Positions 36,101-47,208 of a DNA stretch of 64,000 nt are shown piece after piece. Both the position numbers and the translations under genes were made by a program. This DNA comes from Areca catechu (lineage: Eukaryota > Streptophyta > Magnoliopsida > Arecales > Arecaceae), in NCBI GenBank assembly GCA_021397845.1, contig CM038053.1, positions 105,812,026 to 105,876,025 of the forward strand, read 5' to 3'. The notes beneath the pieces are model-generated. The model saw only the letters and a list, made by a program, of their open reading frames with translations, did no database searches and was not told the DNA's origin. How positions within the stretch are numbered: the first letter of the stretch is position 1; the number at the start of each line of letters is the position of its first letter.

Positions 36101-36277
36101 AGAACCAAGCACATTGAAATTAGACATCATTTTATTAGAGATCATGTTTTTAATGGTAATATTGTGCTTGACTTTGTGCCAATTGAAGATCAATTAGCTG
36201 ATATATTCACCAAGCCACTCAATCAAGATAGATTTGAGCTAATTAGAAGTGAATTAGGACTTTGTGATCCCTTCTAA
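33173..36277 (+). pseudogene. Sire-B pol, nearly open, two nonsense codons
   Basis: One frame from 33173 to the stop at 36275-36277, interrupted only by TGA at 33632-33634 and TAA at 35984-35986. Domains: protease RWYLDSGCSRYMTG (about 33213-33254); GAG-pre-integrase; integrase with HMDLFGP, SDHGTEFE and VVERKNRTL supplying the D, D and E (about 33815-34140); RT with GTKWVYRNKLDEQG, QMDVKSAFLNG and YVDDIIFG (35334-35357); RNase H with AEAEYVAAGS and final LGLCDPF. The first TGA is shared with Sire-A. Gag and pol are in different frames at the junction. Without suppression of the stops no full polyprotein can be made. Confidence 0.9.
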
Positions 36278-36762
36278 ATTCTTCAACCTAATTCCTTCAA
36301 TTCTAAGGAAACATTATCTAGAAAACCTCCTCAATTTATTCTATTCTATTGAGCTTTAATTTCCTTCAAATTCTATTCAAAGTCCTTCTGAATTGTGTTC
36401 AAATTTTTCAAAACTCTATTTTCTCTGTTCGAGTCGATTGGATCTTGATCCTAGTCGACTGGATTTTTCTATGAGTTTTGAACTTGTTCTAGCCTAACCG
36501 GCTCGAACAGTTTCGAGTCGATTGGAATTTCTAATGATTTTAGAGAACCTCTGGCCGAGTCAACTGAAAACCCTTTTAGGGCTGCTCGAGTCGATTGGAT
36601 TGTTGTGCCGAAGCATTTTGCTTAGGATTATAAACTCTTCTCCAAACCGTTTGGCTTCTATGTTGTCCTTTCTAACGGTTCATTCATCTCCAAAACCCAC
36701 TCCAAAGACTTCCTACTCCCTACCAAGCACTCCATTCTCTTGCTCTTCCATTCTTCCTAGCT
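36278..36762 (+). other. Sire-B spacer between pol and extra gene
   Basis: No coding signal. Words related to the LTR motif recur here as TCGAGTCGATTGG (about 36429, 36513, 36588) and CTAGTCGACTGG (36452). Equivalent to 14692-15105 in Sire-A. It may act as an internal promoter for the downstream gene; inference. Confidence 0.4.
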
Positions 36763-38612
36763 ATGGCACCCAAACGTACGACAGGGAAATGGTCCGCTAG
36801 GGTTGCTCCTTCGGCTGAAAAAGAAAGAAGGTCCAAGAGAAGGCAAGAAGAGCCAAGTAATGAGAAATTGCAGAGGAAGCCACAAGAGAAGCTCCATCAG
36901 CTCCCAGCCATGTACGCTCAATGTCTACTCATCCGGTAAACTCTGGGCGATGTATTAATTCTGAGTTTATTAAGGGCATTGGGTTAAAGATAGGAGACTT
37001 AATCGAAGAACAAGGGTGGAGGAAATTCTGTTCATTAAATAAGAAAACCTATCCCTCATTGGTTAGAAGTTTTTATGAGAACCTAAGGTTGGGAATTAAC
37101 CATGTGGAATCTACTGTCAAAAGGAAGAGGGTTATTGTGAATGAAGAGTCCTTGCTTGAATTACTGGATATTCCTTCTGAGGGACTGAAATTTTTAGTAA
37201 TTGAAAATAGAGAGAAGACCTTGAAAACTATCTTGAATAGAGAGGATGTAGGAGGAATTGGGACTGTTTTAGCTAACACCCTTTCATTGGAAATGTGACT
37301 ACTTCACAACTTCATTTGTAGAATTTTCCTACAAAGAACTGGTAGGTTCGATTGGGTGAGCGAAAAAGATCTATGTCTCATTGAGCACATCCTAGAAAGA
37401 ACTCCTGTCAATCTGTCATATATCATAATCATGCAGATGAAAGAAACAGTTAGAAAAGCTAAAGCCTATTTTCCATATGGTATGATGCTTACATTATTGT
37501 TTAAATCCCATAGAGTCAATTTGGATGGTGAAGACGGATTAGAACTGCATCACACTGATATCTACACATCTAAGACTCTTGAGAGGATAGGATATTTTCA
37601 AGTGGAAGGAGTCTGGAGAAAAAAGGGCACAAATGTAAGAGCCATTGGTAGCTCCAGTAGTAGTGAAGAAGAGGAAGAGGAAGAAGCAGCTGGAACTTCC
37701 TCTACACCTGTACCGGAGCTTGAGTCATGTACCTGTGCCTGCTGCTGTTACTGAGGAGATCAGACCACCATCACCTATATTTGATTTGCCTGCAGCAGAG
37801 TTTGACTTGCCAGCACGGAGTTTGACCTGCCTTCTACTGATGTTCCATTGCATGACTATCCTACTGTAGCTACACAGCCTCCAATTGTCCAAGTTCAGAT
37901 TGAAGAACAATTGAAAAACTTGATAGATTCACTGACTAGTACTATAACTTCCTTATTTAGTGATTTGAAACAATCAGTGGACACCAGGTTGGACAAATTA
38001 GAAGAGAATGTATCGAATCTAAAAGAAAAGGTTGAAGCTATTGAAGCTTCAAGGACTGCACCTCAGATAGACCTTCAGCCTATTCTAAATTGCATCTCTT
38101 CAAGTTCTGAGACAATTTTAAAGTCTATGGATGCCACTTTGAATGAATATCAGACTGAATTGAAAGAGCTTAGAGGCAGAGTGGGAACCATTGTAGATAC
38201 AAGAGGTATGGCAGAAGATTATACCAGGGGCATTGGAATCATAAGATCGGAGCTTGGTAGACTTCGAGGATCAGCAGAAGCCTTCGCAAATGTCCAAGCA
38301 ACTGAGCTTGTATCTATGCAGAAAGAGATAGGTGAAATGAAAGAGGCAGCAAATAAAGTACCAGTTAGCCTCAAGGACTTGGATCAGCAGATGGGAGCAA
38401 TGTGGGTGGAAATGGTTTCTCTCAATAGCACTGTCAGTTCATTGGAAGTCACAGCTAGGACAAGACCATTATATGATCCACCACCCATTTTCACTAGGGC
38501 ACCTAGTACCTCTGTTCACCCTAGGTCTCCTCCTCCACATGCTTCATCTAGTCGAGTACCTAGACCCACTTCCTGGCAAGGTGTCAATGTTCCCAGTGAT
38601 GATTCTGATTAG
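36763..38612 (+). pseudogene. Sire-B extra gene after pol (plant transposon protein domain plus coiled coil), broken
   Basis: Probable start MAPKRTTGKW at 36763; C-terminal end SDDSD at 38612. Broken by a frameshift near 36850-36915, TGA at 37296-37298 and a shift near 37720-37830. Residues encoded at 36921-37620 resemble the 'putative plant transposon protein' domain: WRKFCSLNKKTYPSLVRSFYENL and LLHNFICRIFLQR. Next is an acidic Ser/Glu run, then a 254-residue region (37848-38612) with long heptad-like coiled coil (TRLDKLEENVSNLKEKVEAI) and a Pro-rich tail. I see no signal peptide or convincing membrane segment, so an envelope role is not supported. It is in the same place as the env-like gene of Sireviruses. 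Confidence 0.65.
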
Positions 38613-39393
38613 ACTTTTTGTAGTTTCAATACCTTTTTGTAGTTTCAGTACCTTTTTGTAGTTTCAGTACCTTTTTGGATGTTTTTGAAACTTTTGTAAT
38701 GACTGATGCACTGAACACTTTTTGACAGAAATGAAATGAACATATTTTTGATTATTGTGTAATGTGTGTATTTATATTACATCTCTATTTGTTTAAATAG
38801 AATTCTCTCTCTAAATGGAGAAAGTGAAATTATCTCAAACAGATTTTTAAAACTTTCTTAATCTATTTAAAATTCTGAGCTTACCTATTTAACCTTTTTG
38901 AATTGTTGACAAAAAGGGGGAGAACCATAGAGTGCATGAAAGAATACATGAATTGCAATAGTAATACTAAAGTAAAGTAGACAGGGGGAGTTTTTAAAGC
39001 ATTTCTGAATGATCTCTTGCATATTATTCTGATAAAATGTTCAAGTGAATGTCTAAAGGGGGAGAAACTTAAAAACAATTCATATTGTCTAGAAATCTTA
39101 CAAACAGGGGGAGATATACATGTTTAACTTACATACTTCGATGATTTTTATGATGCTTTGATGCTCTCAACTTATCATATCTATCAGTCAATACTTAATG
39201 CTGCTTGATACATACAAGCAATCAATATTTGATATTTACAGCTTATGAATTTGATTTTGTGCATAACTGTATAGCACATGCTGATATACATTTGAGATTA
39301 TAGTTGATTTTTAAATATATATGTTTACATATTTGTGAATAGAGTAGATTCTTTTCATGCCCAGTGTTTTATCATCATCAAAAAGGGGGAGAT
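38613..39393 (+). other. Sire-B 3' untranslated region with five polypurine tracts
   Basis: No gene. GGGGGAG tracts at about 38911-38923, 38981-38990, 39056-39065, 39105-39114 and the LTR-adjacent 39380-39392 (AAAAAGGGGGAGA). At 38617-38680 the phrase CTTTTTGTAGTTTCAGTAC is repeated about three times. Repeated polypurine tracts are described for Sireviruses; only the last is at the LTR edge. Confidence 0.8.
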
Positions 39394-40980
39394 TGTTGAC
39401 CCCTAAAGTGATTTTGATGATAACAAAACATTGGAGCATACATTTAGTTATCTAACAACTTCTCAAATGATTGACAAGTTTTTGTAGGACAACTATATTG
39501 ATACGTCTTTTAACTCCTACAATCTTTAATGTTTTGTGTTGAGTTGTAAATTATTTAGAATCTTGTAAAGAAGAACCCTACAAAAAATTTCTATTAAAAA
39601 CAAGTTCAAGGGTTACTTCTAGTAGTCTTTCAAGCTTCAAGTTTTCCTTTAATTTATTGCAAAAAGTGCTTGAAGAAGATCTTTAAAGCTTGGGACAAGT
39701 ATTCTGGAAGTTTGAAGCTGATCTGGCTGAAGAACCACATTCGAGCTGACTGGATGAACAACTCAGCCGACTCCGGCACTGGCACTGAAGACAAGTTCTC
39801 TGGCATGCAGATCCAGCCGACTAGCACCAAGGTCCAGCCGACTCGTCCAGAACAAGGTTGAGAACGTTCTGTGATTCTCAGGAATCCGAGCTGACTGGAA
39901 TTAGATATAGCCGACTCATCCAGAACTCAGTTGAAAATGGTCTGAGAGGCCTCTGAGACTCCAGCCGACTGGAATTCAGCCCAGCCGACTCATCAAGAGT
40001 GAGGTATTTTCTCAGCTGTGGAAGCAGCCGACTGGCACTCAACCCAGTTGACCCGAACTTCATCCGAGCCGACTCGAAGTTTGTCCGAGCTGATTGGAAT
40101 GGCGGGGTCACCTCCAACGGCTAGTTCCAGTTCTCAATTTTTGAATTCCAAAAGTGCTCCAATGGTAACTTGTCACCTCCCAATGGTCTACAACGTTCAA
40201 AATCAAGGGAAGGTAGTTGAAGTATCTATAAATAAGGTATGAGAACATCCTTGAAGAGGCTAATGATTTATTGAGCATTTATTGAACACTTATTGAAGTG
40301 AAGTAAGTGAGCACTAGAGCTTTAAAGTTTGCCTTCAAGCCTGCAACAACTCTTACCAGAAGCTTGAAGCACCTTTTTGAGGAAAGCAAGGAAGCCATTG
40401 AAGTGCATTGAAGAGCATTAAGTGGATCTTCACTCGAGCTGCATTGGCAACCACCCAGATAACAGAGTTTGTCTTTACTGTTGCTTTTTTAATCTATCAT
40501 TTAGAATATCTAGGTTATTAGTGAGCCCTGTTGTAAAAACCAAATAGGTTTCTTTGATGATCATTTAAAAACCAAAGTGTAGAGGTTTCTTTGGTGAGCC
40601 TAGCTAAAAACCAAAGTGTAGAGGTTTTAGGTGAACCTGTAAAACCTAACTTGGGTTTCTTTGGTGAGCCCGGTTTCAAAAACCAAAGTGTAGAGGTTTG
40701 GATTGTGAGCCTGTAAAAAAATCTGACTGTATTCCGGTTTAGGGGATAAAGTGGAAATCCCGAGTGGTGAACTTGGGTAGTGAACGTAGGAGCTGGGTTG
40801 CTCTGAACCACTATAAATTTGCTTTGTTTGTGTTGTGTTTGTTTTATCCTTTAGCTTCTGCTTTCATTCTCTGATTAACACAGCACCTAACCATAAATTG
40901 GAATTACTTGTGCACATATTCTAGAAAATTTTGTAATTCCCAATTCACCCCCCACTTGGGACTAAGCCACCTGAGCAACA
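39394..40980 (+). repeat. Sire-B 3' LTR (1587 bases) with GCCGAC cluster
   Basis: TGTTGACCCCTAAAG to GCCACCTGAGCAACA. Exact GCCGAC at 39766, 39816, 39838, 39910, 39964, 39984, 40027 and 40068; TATAAATA at about 40227. It ends against GGGTC and then AACA, the remaining end of the Sire-A LTR. Confidence 0.92.
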
Positions 40981-40989
40981 GGGTCAACA

Positions 40990-41950
40990 TTTTGGTTCCT
41001 AACTAATTTTGTTTAAAACTTGGTCAAACCCTAACCTAGTCCAACTTGTTTTCTTTCCTAAAAATTCTCCATGCCTTCCTAGAAACTTTTTTGAATTCTT
41101 TATAAAAAAATAATTTTTTTCATCCTCCATCATTTTCATTTAGATTTGGATTGGTTTGAATTAAATTTATATTTATTTGAATTTAATTGGAGGAGTTCTA
41201 TTGGAAATAGGACATCTAGTCCTATTCAAATAGCATCACCTTATCGTAATCTAATCCCTCTAATCAGTAAAATTTTACTTCAATTTTTTGTTATATATGC
41301 AATATTAAGAGACCAATTACTGTATAAAATTTGAAGTGAAATTACTAAGAAAATAAGAGAACAAGGGGGCATGAATTCTGGATGGACGTGAGAGGTTCTT
41401 TTAGGAGGAAGGATTGAAGGGAGAGAAAAAATAAGAAAAAAATAGTAGAAAAGGATTTCTTATTTTTTGTTTTCTTCGTTCTTATTTTAAACCTCTTCAT
41501 CATCTTCTTGAATTTCTTAGAAGGCTCCAAAAAATCCAAGAAATAAATTATTTTCAACCATCCATTGGCCTTCACGCAAATCTAGTAGTTCGAGAAGGTT
41601 GATCACATCGGGGCTTTATGTAAATGATTCATAAAGACCGGGCATCCTATGTAGCTGTGAAGTGATGTGGAAAGTCCTTACCACATGCCATCAATAGTGG
41701 TGATTATCGATCCATGATGAGGTATGAAGTTAGATTTCATATTATTTATAGATTAGATCTACAACATGCATCGAGAAGATCGATGCATGCTAATTTTATT
41801 TTCTACTGCATATCATATTATGATCTTGCTTAGAATTTATTAAAATTATTCTAAATGTATGTTTTCTATTTAAAATAATTTTAAAATATATTCACTTTCA
41901 TTGTAAATTTATAAAAAAAATTATGCATGAACCCTAGGTGATTTCCAACA
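40990..41950 (+). repeat. Cop-1 3' LTR, right part
   Basis: Begins with the duplicated TTTTG of the Sire-A insertion and runs to TTTCCAACA. It aligns with the Cop-2 LTR on the opposite strand (about 45000-43891), for example GACCGGGCATCCTATGTAG against its counterpart near 44218. Small open frames here lack recognisable products. Confidence 0.82.
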
Positions 41951-42224
41951 TGAGCATTCTCAAATTTGTGAGTCAATTCATCATTCTTGGATGCGCATAT
42001 AATACAACAGACTATGGTTTGATCATTGAGCCACTTCCAGTGAGTGTCTTGAATCATACTATGAGCATTCTAAGTAGGCTCCTCAGGTGCCGGCGGGTCT
42101 ATCAGCACTTACAAAATCCATTCATACTCTAGGATAATTTTTAGCTTTCGATACTAGCTATCAAAATTGGGTCTATTAATTTTTCATTATCTAGCAATGA
42201 ACAGAGTGACAAAATAGTTGCCAT
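41951..42224 (-). pseudogene. Cop-2 gag start, truncated
   Basis: Minus-strand ATG at 42224 (MATILSLCSLLDNEK), matching the Cop-1 gag start at 5210 base for base in long stretches. It stops matching at 41951, exactly at the outer end of the Cop-1 LTR. Several stops are present. Confidence 0.75.
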
Positions 42225-43890
42225 ATTAATCTGAAAGGAGAACAAAACCTAATTAGTATATGAATCATTTAATCATAAAGACTTGGACTTTAGTCTAAAG
42301 GTTCTCCTACTATTTTGATCAAATTGGTAGCCCTATCTTTAATTCGAGAAATTGCACCAATTCCTTAGCAAGTATTAGAATCTAATAAACTGTACATGAG
42401 CCCAACTTTGGTCAGTTCATCCATGTGCATCTAAAGATAGGTTCTTAACTAATTATTTCTTTAAAAAAATTTTGATAATAATTTTGCTTTGGGAACTAAT
42501 TAGTAAGCCTTTGGGCTACCATTGAAATTCCTGGTTAGGTCCAACCATTAATATGACAGGATTAAGTGCTTCTAGCCAACAATGCCTAAGCTTGACTTTG
42601 GTTGACCAACCTAATCATCATTTAGAAAGAAGCGACTAAGTCATCATAATATGAATAATAATTTCAATAGCCAGATGAGCACCAGTTCTTTGGACCTCCA
42701 ATAATCATCTTAACTATTGGACTCATTATCACTCTCTTAATGGAAGGCCATGACTTAATTATCTCCATAATTTTGTCACTTAAGAGAGCTAATAATTTTA
42801 GAGGATTTAAATAGAAAAAAGAGAAGAAGACATGGACAAAACAATAATCCTTCCACTGACTTCATCAAGTGATGAGGGTCGAATCACATTAATCCAAGGG
42901 TACCTAGATCAGTTAAACTAATCTTTTTTACTGGCATGGGTTTGCTTAAATCGATGAGCTATCTAGTAATCTGATTGACCAAATTGGCCAGATAAGTAAG
43001 ATCGATGAGAGGGTTCCACCATTAACCTCTTTCCTTAGACACCAATAGAGTTGGCTAGGTAAGAGGTAGCCCCAATTAATGACCATGATTAATTACCAAC
43101 ATAGCTTAGATACCAATTGGTTCATCGATTTTGATTAGACTAGCCTAAGGACCTGGGTCTAACCACTGATCTAGAATCAGATCCATTTGATAATATGAAC
43201 TTGATCAACCTATCACTATAGAATTGATCTAGAAACCTTTCAACCTAAACCTAATTAACTTTTGGTTTGTTTAAATCAATTTCTCTAAGGCCCATACTAA
43301 TCAAATTCTAATAATAGGTCTAACCCAATAATTTAACCTGATTCGAGCTAATCCAAAATTCAAGTTTTATGAATTGACTTTTGATTTTTAATTCACAATT
43401 CTAGATCCAATCAACTCTAATTTCTAGTAATTAATCATGATTTATTTAGCTAAAATCAGATCTAAACATAAAAATATGCATCATATACTAATAAAATAAT
43501 TTTAGATCCAGACTACACCTTTTAATGCAATTACTAAAATAAAATTTATAATTTATATTATAAATATAAAACCGGATGTAAATAACTTAATTTCATATCA
43601 ATAATAGAAAAATAATCAAGATTAAACTACTAAAAATTAGATCTAAATTATCAAAATAATTTCAATAAAATTATCCTTTTACCTCACTTACTCATGGAAA
43701 ATAATTACAAATGGCATCCCTACGTGCTATAAGAGATCCCATTGAATAGGAAGAGAGGGCCTTTAAACCCTAATTTTCTCTTATGATTTGATGGCCATGG
43801 TGATCAACCAAATTTGAAGCAGTTACTTAGATCAAGATTCGGATCTATATCTAATCAAATCATGTTAGGGACCTGGGGCTCTGATATGAC
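42225..43890 (-). other. Cop-2 leader and degenerate primer site
   Basis: No gene. Immediately inside the LTR (about 43870-43890) the minus strand reads GTCATATCAGAGCCC, a damaged form of the TGGTATCAGAGC primer site. The rest is AT-rich and matches the Cop-1 leader. Confidence 0.7.
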
Positions 43891-46338
43891 TGTCAGAAAA
43901 CTAGGAAAGGATTTCATGCATAGTTTTTTTTTAAAACTAGCAAAAGCATATTAGATTAAAAATAATTTTAATTACTAAATTATATATTATAACCATTCTA
44001 AAAACTTACCTTACAGGATCATGACAAGAATGAATAGAGTATAGATGATGAAATTAAAATCGGCATGCATCGATGTAATTAATGCATGCAATATATCTAA
44101 CTACGAACATAAATAGGATCAAATCCCATATCTCATTGCGAGTCGATGAACAACACTATTGATGGAGCATAGTAGAAGGTCTAGACATTGCCTTATAACT
44201 GCACAGGATGTCCGGCCTCTATGAAAAGTTAACACAATGTCCCGAGAAATTACATTTCTTAAAGTGATAGCTCCATGTGAAGGCTATGGATGGCTGATCT
44301 AAGAACCTTCTTTTAAATTTTTTTGAGTCCTCCAAGAAGACGAGAAGATGAAGGATTAGAAGGATTAGATCATGAAAGAAACAAAATTGCAAAACCAATT
44401 TTTTCTTATTTTCTTTTCTTCCTTTCTTTCTCTCTTTTCTTTTCTCCCTAGCACCAAGAAGAAGTCCCCATGCCAATTTATTTTTCACGCCCACTCTCTT
44501 ATTCTTTTCCATGTTTTTTCTTTCTTGGTTTTTTACAATAAAAGCCTCTCTAAATGTAACACAATTCCAGCAAAAAGGCCTCTTAAATAGGCATGGAGAA
44601 AAGGATAAGGATAGGATTAAAAGAATAGAGTTTTTCTAGGACTAGTAGTTTGACTCATTCAAAATCCATTCATTTTAAATTCAAATCAATTCAAATAAAT
44701 TCCAAATTTTATCTAAATATATCCTAACCTAAAAGAGATCACGAGAATGCCTCAAAACCCATTCTGTAAAAAAACATCGCACAAAAAATTAGATTTACAT
44801 GGAAAAAGTTAGGGGCGAAAGAATCAATTTTGACTTGGTCGAATCAATTTTGACTTGGTCATATCAAAAACAAAACTGTATCAAAACTCCTTTTAAGTTT
44901 TTTCTTGGCTTAATTCCAATTAGAATGGATAATAAGAAGGGTACTGATCATATTTTGGTATGGAGGTTCTTCATGCAAAAAAACATTTTTTCATGGAGAA
45001 CAAAGTGGTGCAAGGAAAGACTTAGGTTCCTAAGTTTGACTTAGTCAAACTTAATTCTAATCTCAATTTATAGTTTGACCAATTCAAATAGCTTAAACCT
45101 AATCTAATAGGCTCCAATTAAACTTAATTAGTTAAAAAAATAATCAAGTCTAAATTCAAATTATATCTAGATTAAAATTTTTTAGAAATTAGGTCATCAA
45201 ATAATCTAATCGAATAAATCTAATTGAACCAAATTAAATTAGATTTGACTAAATCTTTTTACTCAATAAATTGATCCAATTATCAATTCAATTAATAATT
45301 AATCTTTCTAATATTAATTAATATTAATTTAATTATTTAATTATAATTATATAGGATAAATTGTTAATTATATTTATAATTTTGTCACTAGATGATTCTT
45401 AATCATTGATCAACCATCATGATCAATCAAAAATTTCTATTGTGTATAACCTCGTGGTTCAAATCCTAAGTCGATAGCCTAGGAATGATTTTCTGAACAA
45501 ATTGATGTGACTATCTAGCAATGCTGCCCAACATCTAGATAGGTCGAATGATGGCAAAGCAACATTCAAGAATCCAGGCTATGGTTACCATGTAATTCAT
45601 CCTTTTGACCTAATACTCAGGTTGAATTCAGAGTCTACTACCAACTCCTAATAAGTGCATTCGAATGTGTCTCAACCTGCTAAATCCTGTGACTCTTCAC
45701 TAGGATTACCCAGGCTTAGGTTTTGCTAAATTGAAATATTGCTAAGTATTTACTCTAGTAACTTGGGGTGGTTAATCTTTTCTTGACTCAACACCGACTT
45801 AACAAGTACTTGACTGCACCTAAAAATTTTTTATCACTAGATTAGAAATCTAGGTAGTCCGGTACCAAAGTACATGAGTTTCTTGCTAAGTCAGCGTAAT
45901 AGTCTCAAGTCAAAGGGATATTTATATCCATACCCTTTTTATGAATACTCTTGACAGTAAAGTACTCCATAGAATTGATCACTGTTTAGTGAGATATACT
46001 CCTATACTCACATACATGACATACCGGTGTCTCCACACTCCTTGTTAAGAGAACAACAAATCTATATGGCACTCAATAACCTATTCTTGATAAACGTTGT
46101 CGTCCTAGATAACAATGTATCATTTGGTCATGAACCAATTTAAGAATCACTTGATAAATCCTCCTTTATCAAATCAATCTAGTTCTAAGGACTTCAACAC
46201 ATTAGAGTTCACAGAAAGATGACAAAATGTGTTGAGGTACCAAAAATAATATTTTTTTATTAATAATTTATATATATTTACAAGATAGCTCAACTGTATA
46301 TAACTTAGATTATTGGTTTTAGGATACTTTTTCTAACA
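43891..46338 (-). repeat. Cop-2 5' LTR (about 2.45 kb)
   Basis: Minus-strand ends TGTTAGAAAAAGTATCC (46338) and TAGTTTTCTGACA (43891). Matches both halves of the Cop-1 3' LTR. A TATA-like CTATTTAAGAGGCC on the minus strand near 44575-44592 is a plausible promoter. No duplication partner is visible. Confidence 0.82.
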
Positions 46339-47208
46339 TTTATTCCCTAATCTCTTAGATTTAAGGTTTATTTTCAACACTCATCCATTTAGGGAAGTGT
46401 TCAACACAAACACTCTTGGTTGAATTCCTCCTAACAATTTTGGGAGAGTAAAAATGCTAACTGTAGCTTTTGTATTTTGCAATTTTACCATCAAATCAAA
46501 TCTATCTCCATGATAGAATAAATGGTCTTCTTTTTAGTATGGATAGGTAATTTTCTTTCTTGCTATTGGTTAGTGAAAGTGGTCAAGGCTCACCACTAGC
46601 TAGCCATTGTGTTGGCCGAAAATTGACCTATATCTCTTCAAACCTTGATTTTGGACTATCTTTAATGATCCTTCAAATGTCTCTCTATACTTTTTTTCCT
46701 GGAGATTCATCCTTTGACAAAAATTTTTAAGCTCTTCTTCTTGGCCTTCATTTTGCTCAATTAACTATGCCAATTTTTTTCTTCAATCAAATCCTTTAAG
46801 AAATTTTGGATGCCTTATTGCAACATCTCCTTCCTTTGTATGTTCTTTCATTCTTCAAATCTCTCTTGGTTCCTCCCTTATTCAAACATGATTCTTGATG
46901 TGGTAGTTGCTGACATGGAAATGAAGGCTTCCCATACCATCAAACATGCCACCAGCCATGGTGGAGCACGACATCCAGCTTGGCATAACTAGGTTTTTTT
47001 ATTAGGGTCCAAACATCGACATGGCTAGTTACGCATCATGAATGACTATCGACATGGCTAGGTTTATTCTGATTGACTAACTGCTTCTCAGCTGGGTAGC
47101 GGGAGTCAATTACTACTATATAGACTGACACACCCACTCTTAACTTGTTGAATTCCTATTCGACTTTAGCTAGCTAGTCAAGCTTGTCAACCTTGTGAAC
47201 CCAGGTGC
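46339..47208. other. Unassigned AT-rich segment left of Cop-F
   Basis: No gene or clear repeat. By reconstruction this segment was continuous with 60933 onward before Cop-F inserted, so it is part of, or just upstream of, the Tat-H element; it may be Tat-H LTR. The phrase TCGACATGGCTAG occurs twice near 47018 and 47050. I cannot place an LTR boundary. Confidence 0.35.

Larger units (their letters stand above)
29651..40980 (+). mobile_element. Sire-B: complete but inactivated Sirevirus-type copia element
   Basis: 11.3 kb on the plus strand: LTRs 29651-31238 and 39394-40980, primer site 31241-31252, gag, pol, extra gene, multiple polypurine tracts. Duplication GGGTC at 29646-29650 and 40981-40985. 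It inserted head-to-head into the 5' LTR of Sire-A, only four unduplicated bases from its end. The first base of the 5' LTR is A where T is expected. Few stops remain per gene, so it decayed less than Sire-A. Confidence 0.93.
10437..40989 (-). mobile_element. Sire-A: Sirevirus-type copia element, host of Chr-D, Sire-C and Sire-B
   Basis: Minus strand. 3' LTR 10437-12034, extra gene, pol, gag (split), primer site 26383-26394, 5' LTR 26397-40989 (split twice). The target-site duplication TTTTG stands at 10432-10436 and 40990-40994, which proves that everything between is one insertion plus later insertions into it. Sirevirus assignment rests on LTR ends TGTTG...CAACA, repeated AAAAGGGGGAGA-type tracts before the 3' LTR, a long Gag with two knuckle regions, and an extra gene after pol. 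Confidence 0.9.
3553..41950 (+). mobile_element. Cop-1: decayed Ty1/copia element, host of Sire-A
   Basis: Plus-strand copia: leader 3553-5209, gag, protease, integrase, RT, RNase H to about 9133, then a long 3' LTR split by Sire-A into 9144-10436 and 40990-41950. The 5' LTR is missing, displaced by Tat-1, which ends only a few tens of bases into the leader: bases from 3553 match Cop-2 just after its primer-binding site. The right end (TTTCCAACA at 41950) abuts the interrupted gag of Cop-2, so Cop-1 most likely inserted into Cop-2. Heavily mutated throughout, and clearly old. Confidence 0.85.
41951..46338 (-). mobile_element. Cop-2: 5' part of a Ty1/copia element
   Basis: Minus strand: 5' LTR 43891-46338, leader 42225-43890, gag start 42224 down to 41951, where Cop-1 interrupts it. 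The rest of Cop-2 should lie left of the window, beyond the Cop-1 5' LTR. It is the same family as Cop-1 in opposite orientation, so the two long LTRs form a large, diverged inverted repeat. Confidence 0.8.

Noticed and set aside
44219..44590. Overlapping frames rich in Lys or Phe in the Cop-2 LTR
   Set aside because: They arise from A/T-rich runs in a non-coding LTR and match no protein family.
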